Shown piece by piece: positions 52,178 to 62,400 of a DNA stretch of 64,000 nt (position 1 is the first letter of the stretch; every line of letters begins with the position of its first letter). The DNA is from Pseudoxanthomonas mexicana (GTDB taxonomy: Bacteria; Pseudomonadota; Gammaproteobacteria; Xanthomonadales; Xanthomonadaceae): the NCBI RefSeq assembly GCF_001556105.1, contig NZ_LSIF01000064.1, forward strand, positions 1 to 64,000. The letters run 5' to 3'. The notes beneath the pieces are model-generated. The model was not told the origin of the DNA. It saw only the letters and a program-made list of their open reading frames with translations, and did no database searches. Both the position numbers and the translations under genes were made by a program.

Positions 52178-53485
52178 ATGTCGACACCTCCCGCGCCCGG
52201 CATTGCCGGCTGGCTCGCCCGTCTGTTCAACGTCCGCGACCACGAAGCGCCGGTGGTCGGCGCCGGACTGGCGATGTTCTTCCTGCTGTTTGCCGGTTAT
52301 TTCATGTTGCGACCCATCCGCGAAACGATGGGCGTCGCGGGCGGTGTCGACAACCTGCAGTGGCTGTTCACCGGCACCTTCGTCGCCACCCTGGTCGTGC
52401 TTCCGCTGTACGGCTGGATCGCGTCGAAGGTCGCTCGGCGGCGCATCGTGCCGTGGGTGTTCGGCATGGTGGTGGCCAGCCTGCTGGGCTACGGCGCCGC
52501 GATGCTGGCGAACCCGGACGACGTGTGGCTGGCGCGCACGTTCTACATCTGGGTGTCGGTCATCAACCTGCTGATGATCTCGCTGGCCTGGAGCGTGCTC
52601 GCCGATGTCATGGAAAGCCACGAGGCCAAGCGCCTGTTCGCGCTGATCGCCGCGGGCGCGAGCCTGGGCGGACTGGCCGGGCCGCTGCTGACCACGCTGC
52701 TGGTCAAGCCCCTGGGGCATGGCGGCCTGATGCTCTTCTCCGCCGTGCTTATCGGGGCCAGCGCCGCGACGGCGACCTGGCTGCATCGCTGGCGCGATCG
52801 CCATCCGTTGCCCGCCGGCGCCAGTTCGTCCGAACAGCGGCAGCGGCCGCTGGGCGGCAATCCGTTCGCCGGTGCGACCGCGGTGTTCCGCTCGCCATAC
52901 CTGCTCGGCATCGCGTTCTTCGTGCTGCTGCTGGCCACGGTCACCACCTTCCTCTATTTCGAGCAGGCAAAGCTGGTCGCCGAGCGGTTCACCGACAAGG
53001 AAGAGCAGACACAGGTCTTCGGCCTGATCGACACCGTGGTGCAGACCTTGGCCATACTCAGCCAGCTGTTCATCACCGGCCGCATCGCGCAGAAGCTGGG
53101 CGTGGGCGTGCTGCTGGTGGCCGTGCCGGTGATCATGGCCGGCGGCTTCCTGTGGCTGGCGCTGTCGCCGGTGTTCGCGGTCTTCGTGGTGGTGATGGTG
53201 GTGCGGCGGGCGGGCGAGTACGCCTTCGTGCGGCCCGGCCGCGAGATGCTCTACACCGTGGTCCCTGCGGAACAGAAGTACAAGGCGAAGAACTTCATCG
53301 ATACCGTGGTCTACCGCGGTGGCGATGCGCTGAGCGGCTGGGTCAAGCGGGCGCTCGACGTGCTGGCGGAGCATCCTGCGGCCGCCATGTTCATCGGCGC
53401 AGGCGTGGCTGTGGCATGGGCGGTTACCGGTGTGGCGCTGGGCAGGCGGCAGAAGCGGCTGGAAGCGACGCACGACACGCCCTGA
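52178..53485 (+). CDS. NTP/NDP carrier-like MFS transporter
   Basis: The 435-residue integral membrane protein has about twelve helices with PIRETMGVAGGVDNLQWLFT in the first loop, LSLAWSVLADVM-like LISLAWSVLADVMESHEAKRLFALIAAGASLGGLAGP, and TFLYFEQAKLVAE. These are seen in the TLC-like MFS group related to plastid ATP/ADP carriers, here in a free-living bacterium. The substrate is not known. It starts four bases after the AKR gene and is cotranscribed. Confidence 0.8.
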   Translation: MSTPPAPGIAGWLARLFNVRDHEAPVVGAGLAMFFLLFAGYFMLRPIRETMGVAGGVDNLQWLFTGTFVATLVVLPLYGWIASKVARRRIVPWVFGMVVASLLGYGAAMLANPDDVWLARTFYIWVSVINLLMISLAWSVLADVMESHEAKRLFALIAAGASLGGLAGPLLTTLLVKPLGHGGLMLFSAVLIGASAATATWLHRWRDRHPLPAGASSSEQRQRPLGGNPFAGATAVFRSPYLLGIAFFVLLLATVTTFLYFEQAKLVAERFTDKEEQTQVFGLIDTVVQTLAILSQLFITGRIAQKLGVGVLLVAVPVIMAGGFLWLALSPVFAVFVVVMVVRRAGEYAFVRPGREMLYTVVPAEQKYKAKNFIDTVVYRGGDALSGWVKRALDVLAEHPAAAMFIGAGVAVAWAVTGVALGRRQKRLEATHDTP

Positions 53486-53570
53486 AGCCGTGCGTTCACC
53501 CCCGGGACGCCTGCCATCACGGGGGACGCGGTACCATGCGCCCTCCCCTCGATAGACCCCGCCTCGCACG

Positions 53571-54455
53571 ATGAGCCGCACCACCCTGCCCGTTGCCCTG
53601 ATCCAGGAAAAGAACCACGGCGACGCCGACGCCAACCTGTCGGTGATCGAGGCGCGTGTCGCCGAAGCGGCCAAGCGCGGCGCGAAGCTGGTGCTGCTGC
53701 AGGAACTGCACAACGGCCCCTACTTCTGCCAGCACGAATCCGTGCACGAGTTCGATCTCGCCGAACCGATCCCCGGACCCAGCACCGAGCGGCTCGGAAG
53801 GCTGGCGAAGCAGCATGGCGTGGTGCTGGTGTCGTCGCTGTTCGAACGCCGCGCCGCCGGCCTGTACCACAACACCGCCGTCGTCTATGAGAAGGACGGC
53901 AGCATCGCGGGCAAGTACCGCAAGATGCATATCCCGGACGACCCGGGCTTCTACGAGAAGTTCTATTTCACGCCGGGCGACATCGGCTTCACGCCGATCG
54001 ACACCTCGGTCGGCCGTCTTGGCGTGCTGGTCTGCTGGGACCAGTGGTATCCGGAAGCTGCGCGCCTGATGGCGTTGGCCGGCGCGGACCTGCTGCTGTA
54101 CCCCACCGCGATCGGCTGGGATCCGGATGACGAACAACCGGAGAAGAACCGCCAGCGCGACGCCTGGGTGCTGAGCCATCGCGGCCATGCCGTCGCCAAC
54201 GGCCTGCCGGTATTGAGCTGCAACCGCGTCGGCCACGAGGCCTCGCCGCTCGGTGCCTCCGGCATCCAGTTCTGGGGCAACAGTCATGTGCTCGGCCCGC
54301 AGGGCGAGTTCATCGCCGAAGCCGGCGCCGACGAGACCATCCTGATGGCCGACGTCGACATGGCACGCAGCGAACACGTCCGCCGCATCTGGCCGTTCCT
54401 GCGCGACCGCCGCATCGATGCGTACGGCGACCTGCTCAAGCGCTACATCGACTGA
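53571..54455 (+). CDS. aguB: N-carbamoylputrescine amidase
   Basis: A carbon-nitrogen hydrolase of 294 residues with the catalytic E-K-C set in LLQELHNGPYF, KYRKMHIPDDPGFYEKFYF and VLVCWDQWYPEAARLMAL. It converts N-carbamoylputrescine to putrescine, carbon dioxide and ammonia after AguA. The strand and spacing suggest it belongs with the aguA cluster. The GNAT gene starts nine bases after its stop. Confidence 0.95.
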   Translation: MSRTTLPVALIQEKNHGDADANLSVIEARVAEAAKRGAKLVLLQELHNGPYFCQHESVHEFDLAEPIPGPSTERLGRLAKQHGVVLVSSLFERRAAGLYHNTAVVYEKDGSIAGKYRKMHIPDDPGFYEKFYFTPGDIGFTPIDTSVGRLGVLVCWDQWYPEAARLMALAGADLLLYPTAIGWDPDDEQPEKNRQRDAWVLSHRGHAVANGLPVLSCNRVGHEASPLGASGIQFWGNSHVLGPQGEFIAEAGADETILMADVDMARSEHVRRIWPFLRDRRIDAYGDLLKRYID

Positions 54456-54464
54456 GGTCCCGGC

Positions 54465-54995
54465 GTGCCGCTGATCGTCCGTGACGCCACGCCGGCCGAC
54501 GTGCCGGCCATCGCCGTCCTCTATGCGGACGAAGTCCGCGACCACGTCAACACCTACGAGTACGACGTGCCGGACGAGGCCGAGATGGCGCGTCGCATGC
54601 AGGGCCTGCTGGATGCGGGCTATCCGTACCTCGTCGCGGAACTCGACGGCCGCTTCGTGGGTTACGCCTACGCAGGCAGCTACCGCGCCCGCGCGGGCTA
54701 TCGCAAGACCGTGGAGAACTCGGTCTACGTGGTCCCCGGTCAGCAGGGCCAGGGCATCGGCGCTGCGCTGATGCAGGCGCTGATCGCAGCCTGCGAAGCG
54801 CGCGGCTACCGGCAGATGATCGCCGTGATCGGCGAACCCACCAACACCGCCTCCATCCGCCTGCACGAGAAGTTCGGCTTCACCCTGGTCGGCATCTTCC
54901 GCGGCATCGCCTGGAAGCACGACCGCTGGCTGGACACCGTGCAGATGCAGCGCCCCCTCGGCGACGGCACCGCCGCGCCTCCGAAAGACGATTGA
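54465..54995 (+). CDS. GNAT N-acetyltransferase, phosphinothricin acetyltransferase-like
   Basis: The 176-residue protein begins at a GTG (VPLIVRDATPADVPAIAVLY) and shows the Pat-like features VGYAYAGSYRARAGYRKTVENSVYV, the acetyl-CoA loop QQGQGIGAALM, and SIRLHEKFGFTLVGIFRGIAWKHDRWLDTV. Natural substrates of Pat-like enzymes include methionine sulfone; with aguAB next to it a polyamine substrate is possible but unproved. Confidence 0.85.
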   Translation: MPLIVRDATPADVPAIAVLYADEVRDHVNTYEYDVPDEAEMARRMQGLLDAGYPYLVAELDGRFVGYAYAGSYRARAGYRKTVENSVYVVPGQQGQGIGAALMQALIAACEARGYRQMIAVIGEPTNTASIRLHEKFGFTLVGIFRGIAWKHDRWLDTVQMQRPLGDGTAAPPKDD

Positions 54996-55011
54996 CCTGA
55001 CGAACGACCCG

Positions 55012-56247
55012 ATGACCGAATCGATTGACGCCGTTGCCGACCCGCTGCACGGACAACCCCACGAGATCGTCGAACGCGACGGTGTGCGTTACACGCTGCT
55101 CGGCACCGCCCACGTGTCGCGCGCCAGCGTCGACGCCGTACGCGCCGCCGTCGCCAGCGGCGACTACGACAGCGTGGCGGTGGAACTGGATGCGGGCCGC
55201 CTGCAGTCACTGACCGACCCCGACACACTGGCGCGACTGGACCTGGTGAAGGTCATCCGCGAAGGCAAGACGCATCTGTTCGCCGCCAACCTCGCGCTCG
55301 CGGCGTACCAGCGCCGGCTGGCCGAACAACTCGATGTCGAGCCGGGCGAAGAGCTGAAAGCAGGCGCACTGGATGCGAAAGCGCGCGGACTGCCGGTCCA
55401 CCTGATCGACCGCGAAGTCGGGCTGACCTTCAAGCGCGCATTGCAGTCGCTGGGCTGGTGGCAGCGTACGAAGGTGGGCGCAGGCATCCTGGCCAGCATG
55501 TTCGGCGACGAGGAAGTCGGCGACGACGAGATCGAAAAGCTCAAGCAGGGCGACCTGATGGAATCGAGCTTCGGCGAGTTCGCCGCCGAAAGCCCGCAGC
55601 TCTACCAGGCCATCATCGCCGAGCGCGACCAGTACATGGCGTCCGCCCTGCGCCAGGTCGCCGCCGGCAAGCCGGCCGACGCGGCGGCGCCCTACCGCGT
55701 GCTCGCGGTCGTCGGCGCGGGCCACCTGCCCGGCCTGACCCGGCATCTGAAGGACGACACCGCCGATCCCGCCCAGCTCCGCCGTTCACTTGAGGTCGTC
55801 AAGGCCAAGTCGCGGTTCCCGTGGATGGAACTGGTCATCGGCGTGTTCCTGATCGGCGGCTTCGCCTGGGGTTTCTGGCAGGGCGGCGTGGATGTCGGCT
55901 CGGACCTGCTGCTGCAATGGGTGCTGGCCACTGGCATCCTCGGCGCCATCGGCTGTGCGGTCGCGGGCGGCCACCCGCTCAGCATCCTCGCGGCCTTCAT
56001 CTCCTCGCCGCTCACGCCGCTGCACCCGGCGCTCGCGTCGGGCACCGTCAGCGCGTTCGTGGAAGCGACGCTGCGCAAGCCGACGTATGCGGACTTCATG
56101 GCGCTGCGCGACGATGTGCAGACGATGCGCGGCTGGTGGAAGAACCGCGTGGCCCGCGTGCTGCTGAACTTCTTCCTGACCAGCCTGGGCACCGCCATCG
56201 GCGGGTGGACCGGCGGATTGCGGATGCTGGGCAAGCTGGTCGGCTGA
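55012..56247 (+). CDS. TraB/PrgY-family membrane protein
   Basis: The 411-residue protein starts with a TraB fold (YTLLGTAHVSRASVDAVRAAV, VAVELDAGRL, AVVGAGHLPGLTRHL) and ends with about four membrane helices from residue 270 (WMELVIGVFLIGGFAWGFW, LLQWVLATGILGAIGCAVAGGHPLSIL). PrgY blocks peptide pheromone in enterococci, and archaeal and plant relatives exist; the bacterial role is unknown. The GTAHVS and GAGH motifs are those of a putative metalloprotease-like EreA/TIKI site. Confidence 0.85.
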   Translation: MTESIDAVADPLHGQPHEIVERDGVRYTLLGTAHVSRASVDAVRAAVASGDYDSVAVELDAGRLQSLTDPDTLARLDLVKVIREGKTHLFAANLALAAYQRRLAEQLDVEPGEELKAGALDAKARGLPVHLIDREVGLTFKRALQSLGWWQRTKVGAGILASMFGDEEVGDDEIEKLKQGDLMESSFGEFAAESPQLYQAIIAERDQYMASALRQVAAGKPADAAAPYRVLAVVGAGHLPGLTRHLKDDTADPAQLRRSLEVVKAKSRFPWMELVIGVFLIGGFAWGFWQGGVDVGSDLLLQWVLATGILGAIGCAVAGGHPLSILAAFISSPLTPLHPALASGTVSAFVEATLRKPTYADFMALRDDVQTMRGWWKNRVARVLLNFFLTSLGTAIGGWTGGLRMLGKLVG

Positions 56248-56273
56248 TCCTTCCCCCGACGCACCACCCAAAG

Positions 56274-56303
56274 AAAAAGCCGGGCGATGCCCGGCTTCTT
56301 TTT
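56274..56303. terminator. Bidirectional terminator between the TraB gene and the RND permease
   Basis: GCCGGGC (56279-56285) and GCCCGGC (56289-56295) form a stem flanked by AAAAA on one side and TTCTTTTT on the other, so it can work for both convergent genes. Confidence 0.8.
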
Positions 56304-56315
56304 ATGCTGCCCGCG

Positions 56316-59300
56316 TCAGTCCCCGTGCGGGCTGGTGGCACCTGCCACGGCAGGCGCCTGGCCGCGGCGCTGGCGCGCCCGTTTGATAGAACGGGCGGTC
56401 CCGCTGCGCAGGTCGTCCAGCAGTGCGTAGATGGTCGGCAGGAACAGCAGGCTGACGACCGTCGAGAACGCCAATCCGCCTGCGATGGCGCGCGCCATCG
56501 GGTGGTAAGGCGGCATGCCATCGGCCGTCTGCGTGTTCAGCGCGATCGGGATCATCGCCAGGATCGCGGTGCCCATCGTCATCATGATCGGGCGCAGGCG
56601 TTCGCGACTGCCTTCCACCAGCGCATCCGTTCGCGCCATGCCGCGCCGCCGGAGGTTGTTGATGTGCTCGATCATCACGATGCCGTTGTTCACCACCACG
56701 CCCATCAGCACCAGGATGCCGATCACCGCCATGATGTTCATCTCGGTTCCCGTCAGCCAGAACAGCCAGTACACGCCGAAGATCGAGAACAGCACGCAGG
56801 ACATGATGGCGACGGGGAACAGCAGCGATTCGAACACCGCCGCCATGATCACCAGCATCAACACCAGCGCGATCATGATGGCGGTGACCATCTGGTCCAT
56901 GCCATCGAAGTTGATGTTGAAGCCCGCTCCATTGAACGTATAACCATAGCCGGGCGGGAATTCCATGCCGTCCAACGTGGTCTCCACGGACTTGCGCGCG
57001 TCCTCCATCGAAACGTCCTTGGCCAGTCCCGCCTCGATCCGCAGCATGGTCTGCCGGTTCAGGCGCTGAATGGACGTGGCGGCGGGGTTGACGTTGACGT
57101 CGACCATTGCCAGCAGGGGGACTTCCTGTCCCGAGGCGCTGCGTACCATGAACGAGGACAGGTCCTCGATGCCATAGTGGTCCGACCCGGCGAAGCGCAC
57201 GTTGACCGGTATCTCCACGTCGTCGCGGTGGAAATCGCGCAGCGACGAGCCACGCAATGCCATGCCGACGAACTGCGCCACCTGCTGCGCGCTGAAACCG
57301 TAGGACGCCGCACGTTCGCGGTTCACCTGTACCGCCAGCTCGGAATTGGCGTCGCCGACGTCCACGCGCACGTCGCGCAGTTTCGGATCGCGCGCCAGGA
57401 TGGGCATGATGTCCTCGGCCAGTTCCTGCAGTGTCTGGCTGGAATCGCCGATCAGGCTGAAGCGCACACCCTGGCCTTCGCTGCCCATGCCGCCCGGCCA
57501 GCCGATGCCGAGCTTGGCCCGCGCCGACTGTGGCAGGCCCTTGCGGACCTCCTCCTCGATCTTCTTGCTGATCTCGCGATCGTCGATGTCCAGGTAGAGC
57601 CGCGTCTGCGCCCAACCCTGCTCGGAGTAGCGGCTGTACACCCGCTTGATGTGGAACTCCTTGCGGTTGGCATTGACGAAGTCCTCCACCCGCTGCACTT
57701 CCTTGCCCATCTCCTCCTTCGAGTAGGAGCCTTTCCACTGGTAGAAGATGTTGATCTCGTCTGGATCGTTGTCGTCACCGCCCCCGCTGGTATTCATCAT
57801 CGGAAAGACGCTGACCGCCGAGATCAGCAGGATGCCGGCGACGCTCCAGCCACGATTTTCCAGCGTCCAGCGCAGTACGCGCGCATAGCGGTCCTGCAGA
57901 CGGCTGATCAGTGGAGACTTCACGGCAGGCGGCGTCTTCATCCGCGCCGACAGCATGGGGATCAGGCTCACGGCCACCAGCCACGAAGCCAGCAGCGAGA
58001 ACGAGATGGTGACCGCCAGCTGCGAGAGGTAGATCGTGATGATGTTCTTCTCGCCGAACATCATCGGCAGGAACACCACGCAGTGGCACAGGGTGCCGGC
58101 CGACAGCGCGATCGCCACGTGGCGGGTACCGATGATCGAGGCGACCTCCGGTTGGTCGGGGAACTTCTCCCGTTCCTGGTAGATGCTTTCGACCACCACC
58201 ACCGCATTGTCGACCAGCATGCCGACCGCAAGCAGCAGGCCCATCATCGAGATGATGTTCAGGCTTATCCCGACGAAGTACATGAAGCCGAGCGTCATGA
58301 TGAAGCAGATCGGGATGGCCATCGACACCATCAGCGTCGACGGCCAGTGGCGCAGGAAGGCGTACAGCACGATCACCGACAGCAGCAGGCCGATCGCCCC
58401 CGCTTCCGCCAGCGCCAGCAGCGAACTGGTCACCGCCTTGCCCGAATCCCAGGCGACCTCGATGTCGACCCCGTGCATCGCCGGGTCCTGACGCAGCGCC
58501 TCCACTTCCTTGCCCACCGTCCTCGACAGGTCGACGAGGTTAGCCGAACGCTCCTTGTAGATGTCCACGCCCACGCTGGGCTTGCCTTCCATCTTGCGCA
58601 CGTAATTCATGCGCTGCGGCTGCAGGCTGACATCGGCGATATCGGACAGGCGCGTGCCGCGCCCATCGATCGGCAGGTCGCGCAACGCCTGCAGTTCGAG
58701 CAACTCGCCGCGCGGCTGCACGCGCAGGCGGCGGCCGTCTTCGGTGATCTGCCCGGCGGACACGGAGAAGTTGGCCGCCTGCAACTTGCCGACCAGCTCG
58801 TTGAGCGCGACCCCGTGAGCACTGATGCGGTCCTTGTCCAGGGCGACCAGCACTTCCTGCCTTGCCACGCCCTCGACCTCGACGCGCGCCACACCCGGCA
58901 ACCGTTCCAGATGCTGCTTGATGCTGCGCTCCAGCAGGTCGGCGCGGGCCGTCAGGTCTTCCTGGCTACTGAGGCGAAGGCTGATCGCCTCCTGGTCGCT
59001 GGTGCTCCAACGCTGCACGTAATAGCGGCGGAAATCATCCGGCAACTCGTCTCGCACCGCATCGATGCGTTCGCGCGCCTCGGAGGCTGCCATCGCGATG
59101 TCCCGGTCCCAATCGCTGAATTCGACCTGGATCTGGCCGCCTTCGGCATTGGCGCGCGAGTTCATCGTCTTGATGCCGGGCATCGTGGCGATGGCCTCCT
59201 CCACCGGCCGCAGCAGGTTGCGCTCGACCTCTTCGGGGGTCGATCCGGGATACGGCAGCGAGACGAAGAAGAACGGAATGGTGGCTTCCGGCTCGGCCTC

Positions 59301-59402
59301 CAGCGGCAGCCGGAACGAGGCGATCAGGCCGATCACCACCATCGACACGAACAGCATGATGGTGGTGACGGGGCGGCGGATGGACAGCTCGGTGATGTTC
59401 AT
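56316..59402 (-). CDS. RND efflux permease, second subunit
   Basis: The 1028-residue inner-membrane protein has the RND pattern of twelve helices with two large periplasmic loops. It shows MNITELSIRRPVTTIMLFVS at the start, GMLVDNAVVVVESIYQ in helix 4, VVNNGIVMIEHINNLRRRG in helix 10 and the PDEINIFYQW loop. The proton-relay aspartate lies in the VDNAVVVVE segment. It follows the 1154-residue permease by five bases and is its probable partner in an MdtBC-like heterotrimer. No outer membrane channel is visible. Confidence 0.92.
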   Translation of the reverse strand: MNITELSIRRPVTTIMLFVSMVVIGLIASFRLPLEAEPEATIPFFFVSLPYPGSTPEEVERNLLRPVEEAIATMPGIKTMNSRANAEGGQIQVEFSDWDRDIAMAASEARERIDAVRDELPDDFRRYYVQRWSTSDQEAISLRLSSQEDLTARADLLERSIKQHLERLPGVARVEVEGVARQEVLVALDKDRISAHGVALNELVGKLQAANFSVSAGQITEDGRRLRVQPRGELLELQALRDLPIDGRGTRLSDIADVSLQPQRMNYVRKMEGKPSVGVDIYKERSANLVDLSRTVGKEVEALRQDPAMHGVDIEVAWDSGKAVTSSLLALAEAGAIGLLLSVIVLYAFLRHWPSTLMVSMAIPICFIMTLGFMYFVGISLNIISMMGLLLAVGMLVDNAVVVVESIYQEREKFPDQPEVASIIGTRHVAIALSAGTLCHCVVFLPMMFGEKNIITIYLSQLAVTISFSLLASWLVAVSLIPMLSARMKTPPAVKSPLISRLQDRYARVLRWTLENRGWSVAGILLISAVSVFPMMNTSGGGDDNDPDEINIFYQWKGSYSKEEMGKEVQRVEDFVNANRKEFHIKRVYSRYSEQGWAQTRLYLDIDDREISKKIEEEVRKGLPQSARAKLGIGWPGGMGSEGQGVRFSLIGDSSQTLQELAEDIMPILARDPKLRDVRVDVGDANSELAVQVNRERAASYGFSAQQVAQFVGMALRGSSLRDFHRDDVEIPVNVRFAGSDHYGIEDLSSFMVRSASGQEVPLLAMVDVNVNPAATSIQRLNRQTMLRIEAGLAKDVSMEDARKSVETTLDGMEFPPGYGYTFNGAGFNINFDGMDQMVTAIMIALVLMLVIMAAVFESLLFPVAIMSCVLFSIFGVYWLFWLTGTEMNIMAVIGILVLMGVVVNNGIVMIEHINNLRRRGMARTDALVEGSRERLRPIMMTMGTAILAMIPIALNTQTADGMPPYHPMARAIAGGLAFSTVVSLLFLPTIYALLDDLRSGTARSIKRARQRRGQAPAVAGATSPHGD

Positions 59403-59407
59403 CCGGA

Positions 59408-62400
59408 TCAGCCCCCGACGCGGCCGATGGGATCATCCTCGTGCGAGATCACCTGTTCGGCCTGCGCGGCGACGAGGCGCGCGCGACGACCGCGTTCGGC
59501 ATAGAACTCGTCCGGCTTGCGGTCCAGCAGGTCGTACACCACCGGGATCACCAGCAGCGTCAGCAGCGTGGATACCAGCAGGCCGCCGATCACCGTGATC
59601 GCCATCGGCGAACGCACCTCGGCACCCTGGCCGAAGGCGAGCGCCAACGGCAGGAAGCCGAACACCGCGCACAGCGTGGTCATCATGATCGGGCGCAGGC
59701 GCGAACGGGCGCCTTCCACCAGCGCGACGCGCTTGGCCACGCCCTCCTCGCGCAACTGGTTGACCTTGTCGATCAGGATGATGGCGTTCTTCACCACCAG
59801 GCCGACCAGCAGGATCAGGCCGATGAACACCACCACCGATACCGGCGAGCGCGACAGCAGGAGCGCCGCCACCGCACCGACCAGCGCCAGCGGAATGGTG
59901 AACAGGATGACGAACGGGTGCAGCAGCGATTCGAACTGCGAGGCCATGACCAGGTAGACCAGGAAGATCGCCAGGCCGAACGCGAACAGCAGCGACCGGA
60001 TCGACTGACCCAGTTCCTCGCCCTGACCGCCGATGCGCATGCCCACCTCGGTACCCAGCGGGTTCTTCGACACCATGTCCCGGACTTCCGTGATGGCCTT
60101 GCCCAGGTCGATGTCGCGCAGGTTGGCCGACACGATGGCCACACGGCGCTGGTCGGCGCGATGGATCTCGCTCGGACCGGTGGTGGCGATGACATCGGCC
60201 ACCGAGATCAGCTCCACCGGCTTGTTGCCGCTGGGATTGACGATCAGGCGGCGGATGTCGTCGACCGAGGCGCGCTCGGATTCCTGCACGCGCACCAGCA
60301 CGTCGATCTTGCGGTCGCGGAAGCTGTAGCGCGTGGCGACGTTGCCGCGCACCTTGTTGACCACCGCGTCGGCGATCTGCCGCGTCGTCAGGCCCAGCGC
60401 AGCCGCGCGGTCCTGGTCGAACACGATCTGGATCTCCGGGAAGCCCTGCTCCACCGTCGATTTCACGTCGGCATAGTGCGGGCTCTGCCGCAGCAGTTCG
60501 GCCAGGCGGTTGCCGGCCACGCGGATCGATTCCAGGTTGTTGCCTTCGATCTCGATCTCGAGCGGTGCGGCCAGCGCGAACAACTCCGGACGGGCGAAGT
60601 CGACCTGCGCTTCCGGCCACTGTTTCATGGTGCCGCGCAGGCTTTCGACCAGTGCCTGTTCGCGCGCGTTGTCGGTCATCACCACCGACAGCTTGCCGAT
60701 GTTCTCGCCGCTCTCGGTGGGGCTGGCATCCAGTCGGGTACCCGTGCCGGACACGCCGTATAGCAGGCGCACACCGGCTTCGCCGGCATGTGTGCGCTGC
60801 ACTTCGCGCACCAGTGCGTCGGTCTGCGCCAGCGGCGTACCTGGCGGCAGCTTGGCGGTCATTTCGAAACGGTCCTGCGCCAATTGCGGGATCAGGTCCA
60901 CGCCCAGCAACGGCAGCGCAGCCAGGGTCAGCGCGAACGCCAGCGCCGCACCGCCCAGCACCGGGACGGGACGCTTCAACGCGGCCGGCAGCATCCGCAG
61001 GTACCCGGCCTCGGCCTTCCCGTACGGCGCCATCGCCAGGTCGCTGGCCTTGCGCATCACCGGGCCGATCACCGCCGCGAGGCCGCGGAAGCTCCGCACC
61101 ACCAGCCACACCAGCGAGAAGAACCCATACGTGAACAACGCACCGATACCGCGGCCGGCATAGGCCGCCGGCTTCTTCCACCGGCTTTCCGGACGCCACG
61201 GCTCGCGCGGGGTTTCGGCAGGGAACTCCAGCGGCGGGCGCCCCTTCAGCGCGCTCAGCATCGGGATCAGCGTCATCGACACCACCAGCGACACCGCGAT
61301 GGCGATGGAGACCGTCAGGGCCTGGTCGCGGAACAGCTGGCCGGCGATGCCCTCGACGAACACCAGCGGCAGGAACACCGCGATCGTGGTCAGCGTGGAC
61401 GCCACCACCGCCATGAACACTTCGCGCGTACCCTTGATCGCGGCTTCCAGGATGCCCATGCCACGCTCGCGCGCCTTCGCGATGGATTCCAGCACCACGA
61501 TCGAATCGTCCACGACCAGGCCCGTGGCCAGGGCGAGGCCGCCCAGCGACATGACGTTCAGGCTCAGGCCCAGCTGGCCCATGAAGAAGAACGTCGCGAT
61601 GATCGAGATCGGCAGCGACAGCGAAATGACGAAGGTGCTCCAGCCATCGCGCAGGAACAGGAAGATGATCAGGATCGACAGCAAGCCACCGATCACCGCA
61701 TCGACCTTGACGTCCTTGATGGCGTGACGGATGAAGACCGACTGGTCCTCGACGGCCGTCATCTCCATGTCCTTGGGCATCTCCTTGCGGATCAGTTCCA
61801 GGCGCTGTTCCAGTGCGTCGGCGGTCGATACGGTGTTGGCGTCGCCTTCCTTGTAGATCGCCAGTTCGACCGCTTCGTGGCCTGCACTGCGGATCACCGC
61901 TTCGCGCTCCTTGTAACCCTGGCGCACGTCGGCCACGTCCTTCAGCCGCACGCTGGGCGCGCCGCCGCTGGTGTCGCTGCGCAGCGCGGCGATCACGTTG
62001 GGATCGCTGCTGCCCAGGATCGCTGTCATCAGTTGCTGGTTGGTGCCGGTCGAGCTGCTGGACGAGGCCCCTGCCGCTGTGGTCAGCAACATTTCACGCA
62101 TCTGTTCGACCGTGGCGAACTGGTTGACGGTGCGCACCAGGTAGCGCTGCGAGCCCTCCTCCAGGCGACCACCGGAGAGATTCACGTTTTCCTGCTGCAG
62201 GCGCTGGATCACGGTATCCAGCGACAGGCCCAACTGGGCCAGCTTGCGCTGGTCGATGTCGACCTGGACTTCGTCTTCCAGGCCGCCGCCCACCTTGACG
62301 GCGGCGACGCCCGCGACCGGTTCGAGCTTGCGCTTGAGGTCCTCGTCGGCGTAGCGACGCAGTTCCATCAGCCGGCGGATCGCATCGGCGTCGTTGCCCG

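Noticed and set aside
55821..59504. Very long plus-strand open frame (1227 codons) opposite the RND permease
   Set aside because: It is histidine/arginine/glutamine-rich low-quality sequence typical of the antisense of a high-GC gene; the minus strand encodes a clear RND protein.
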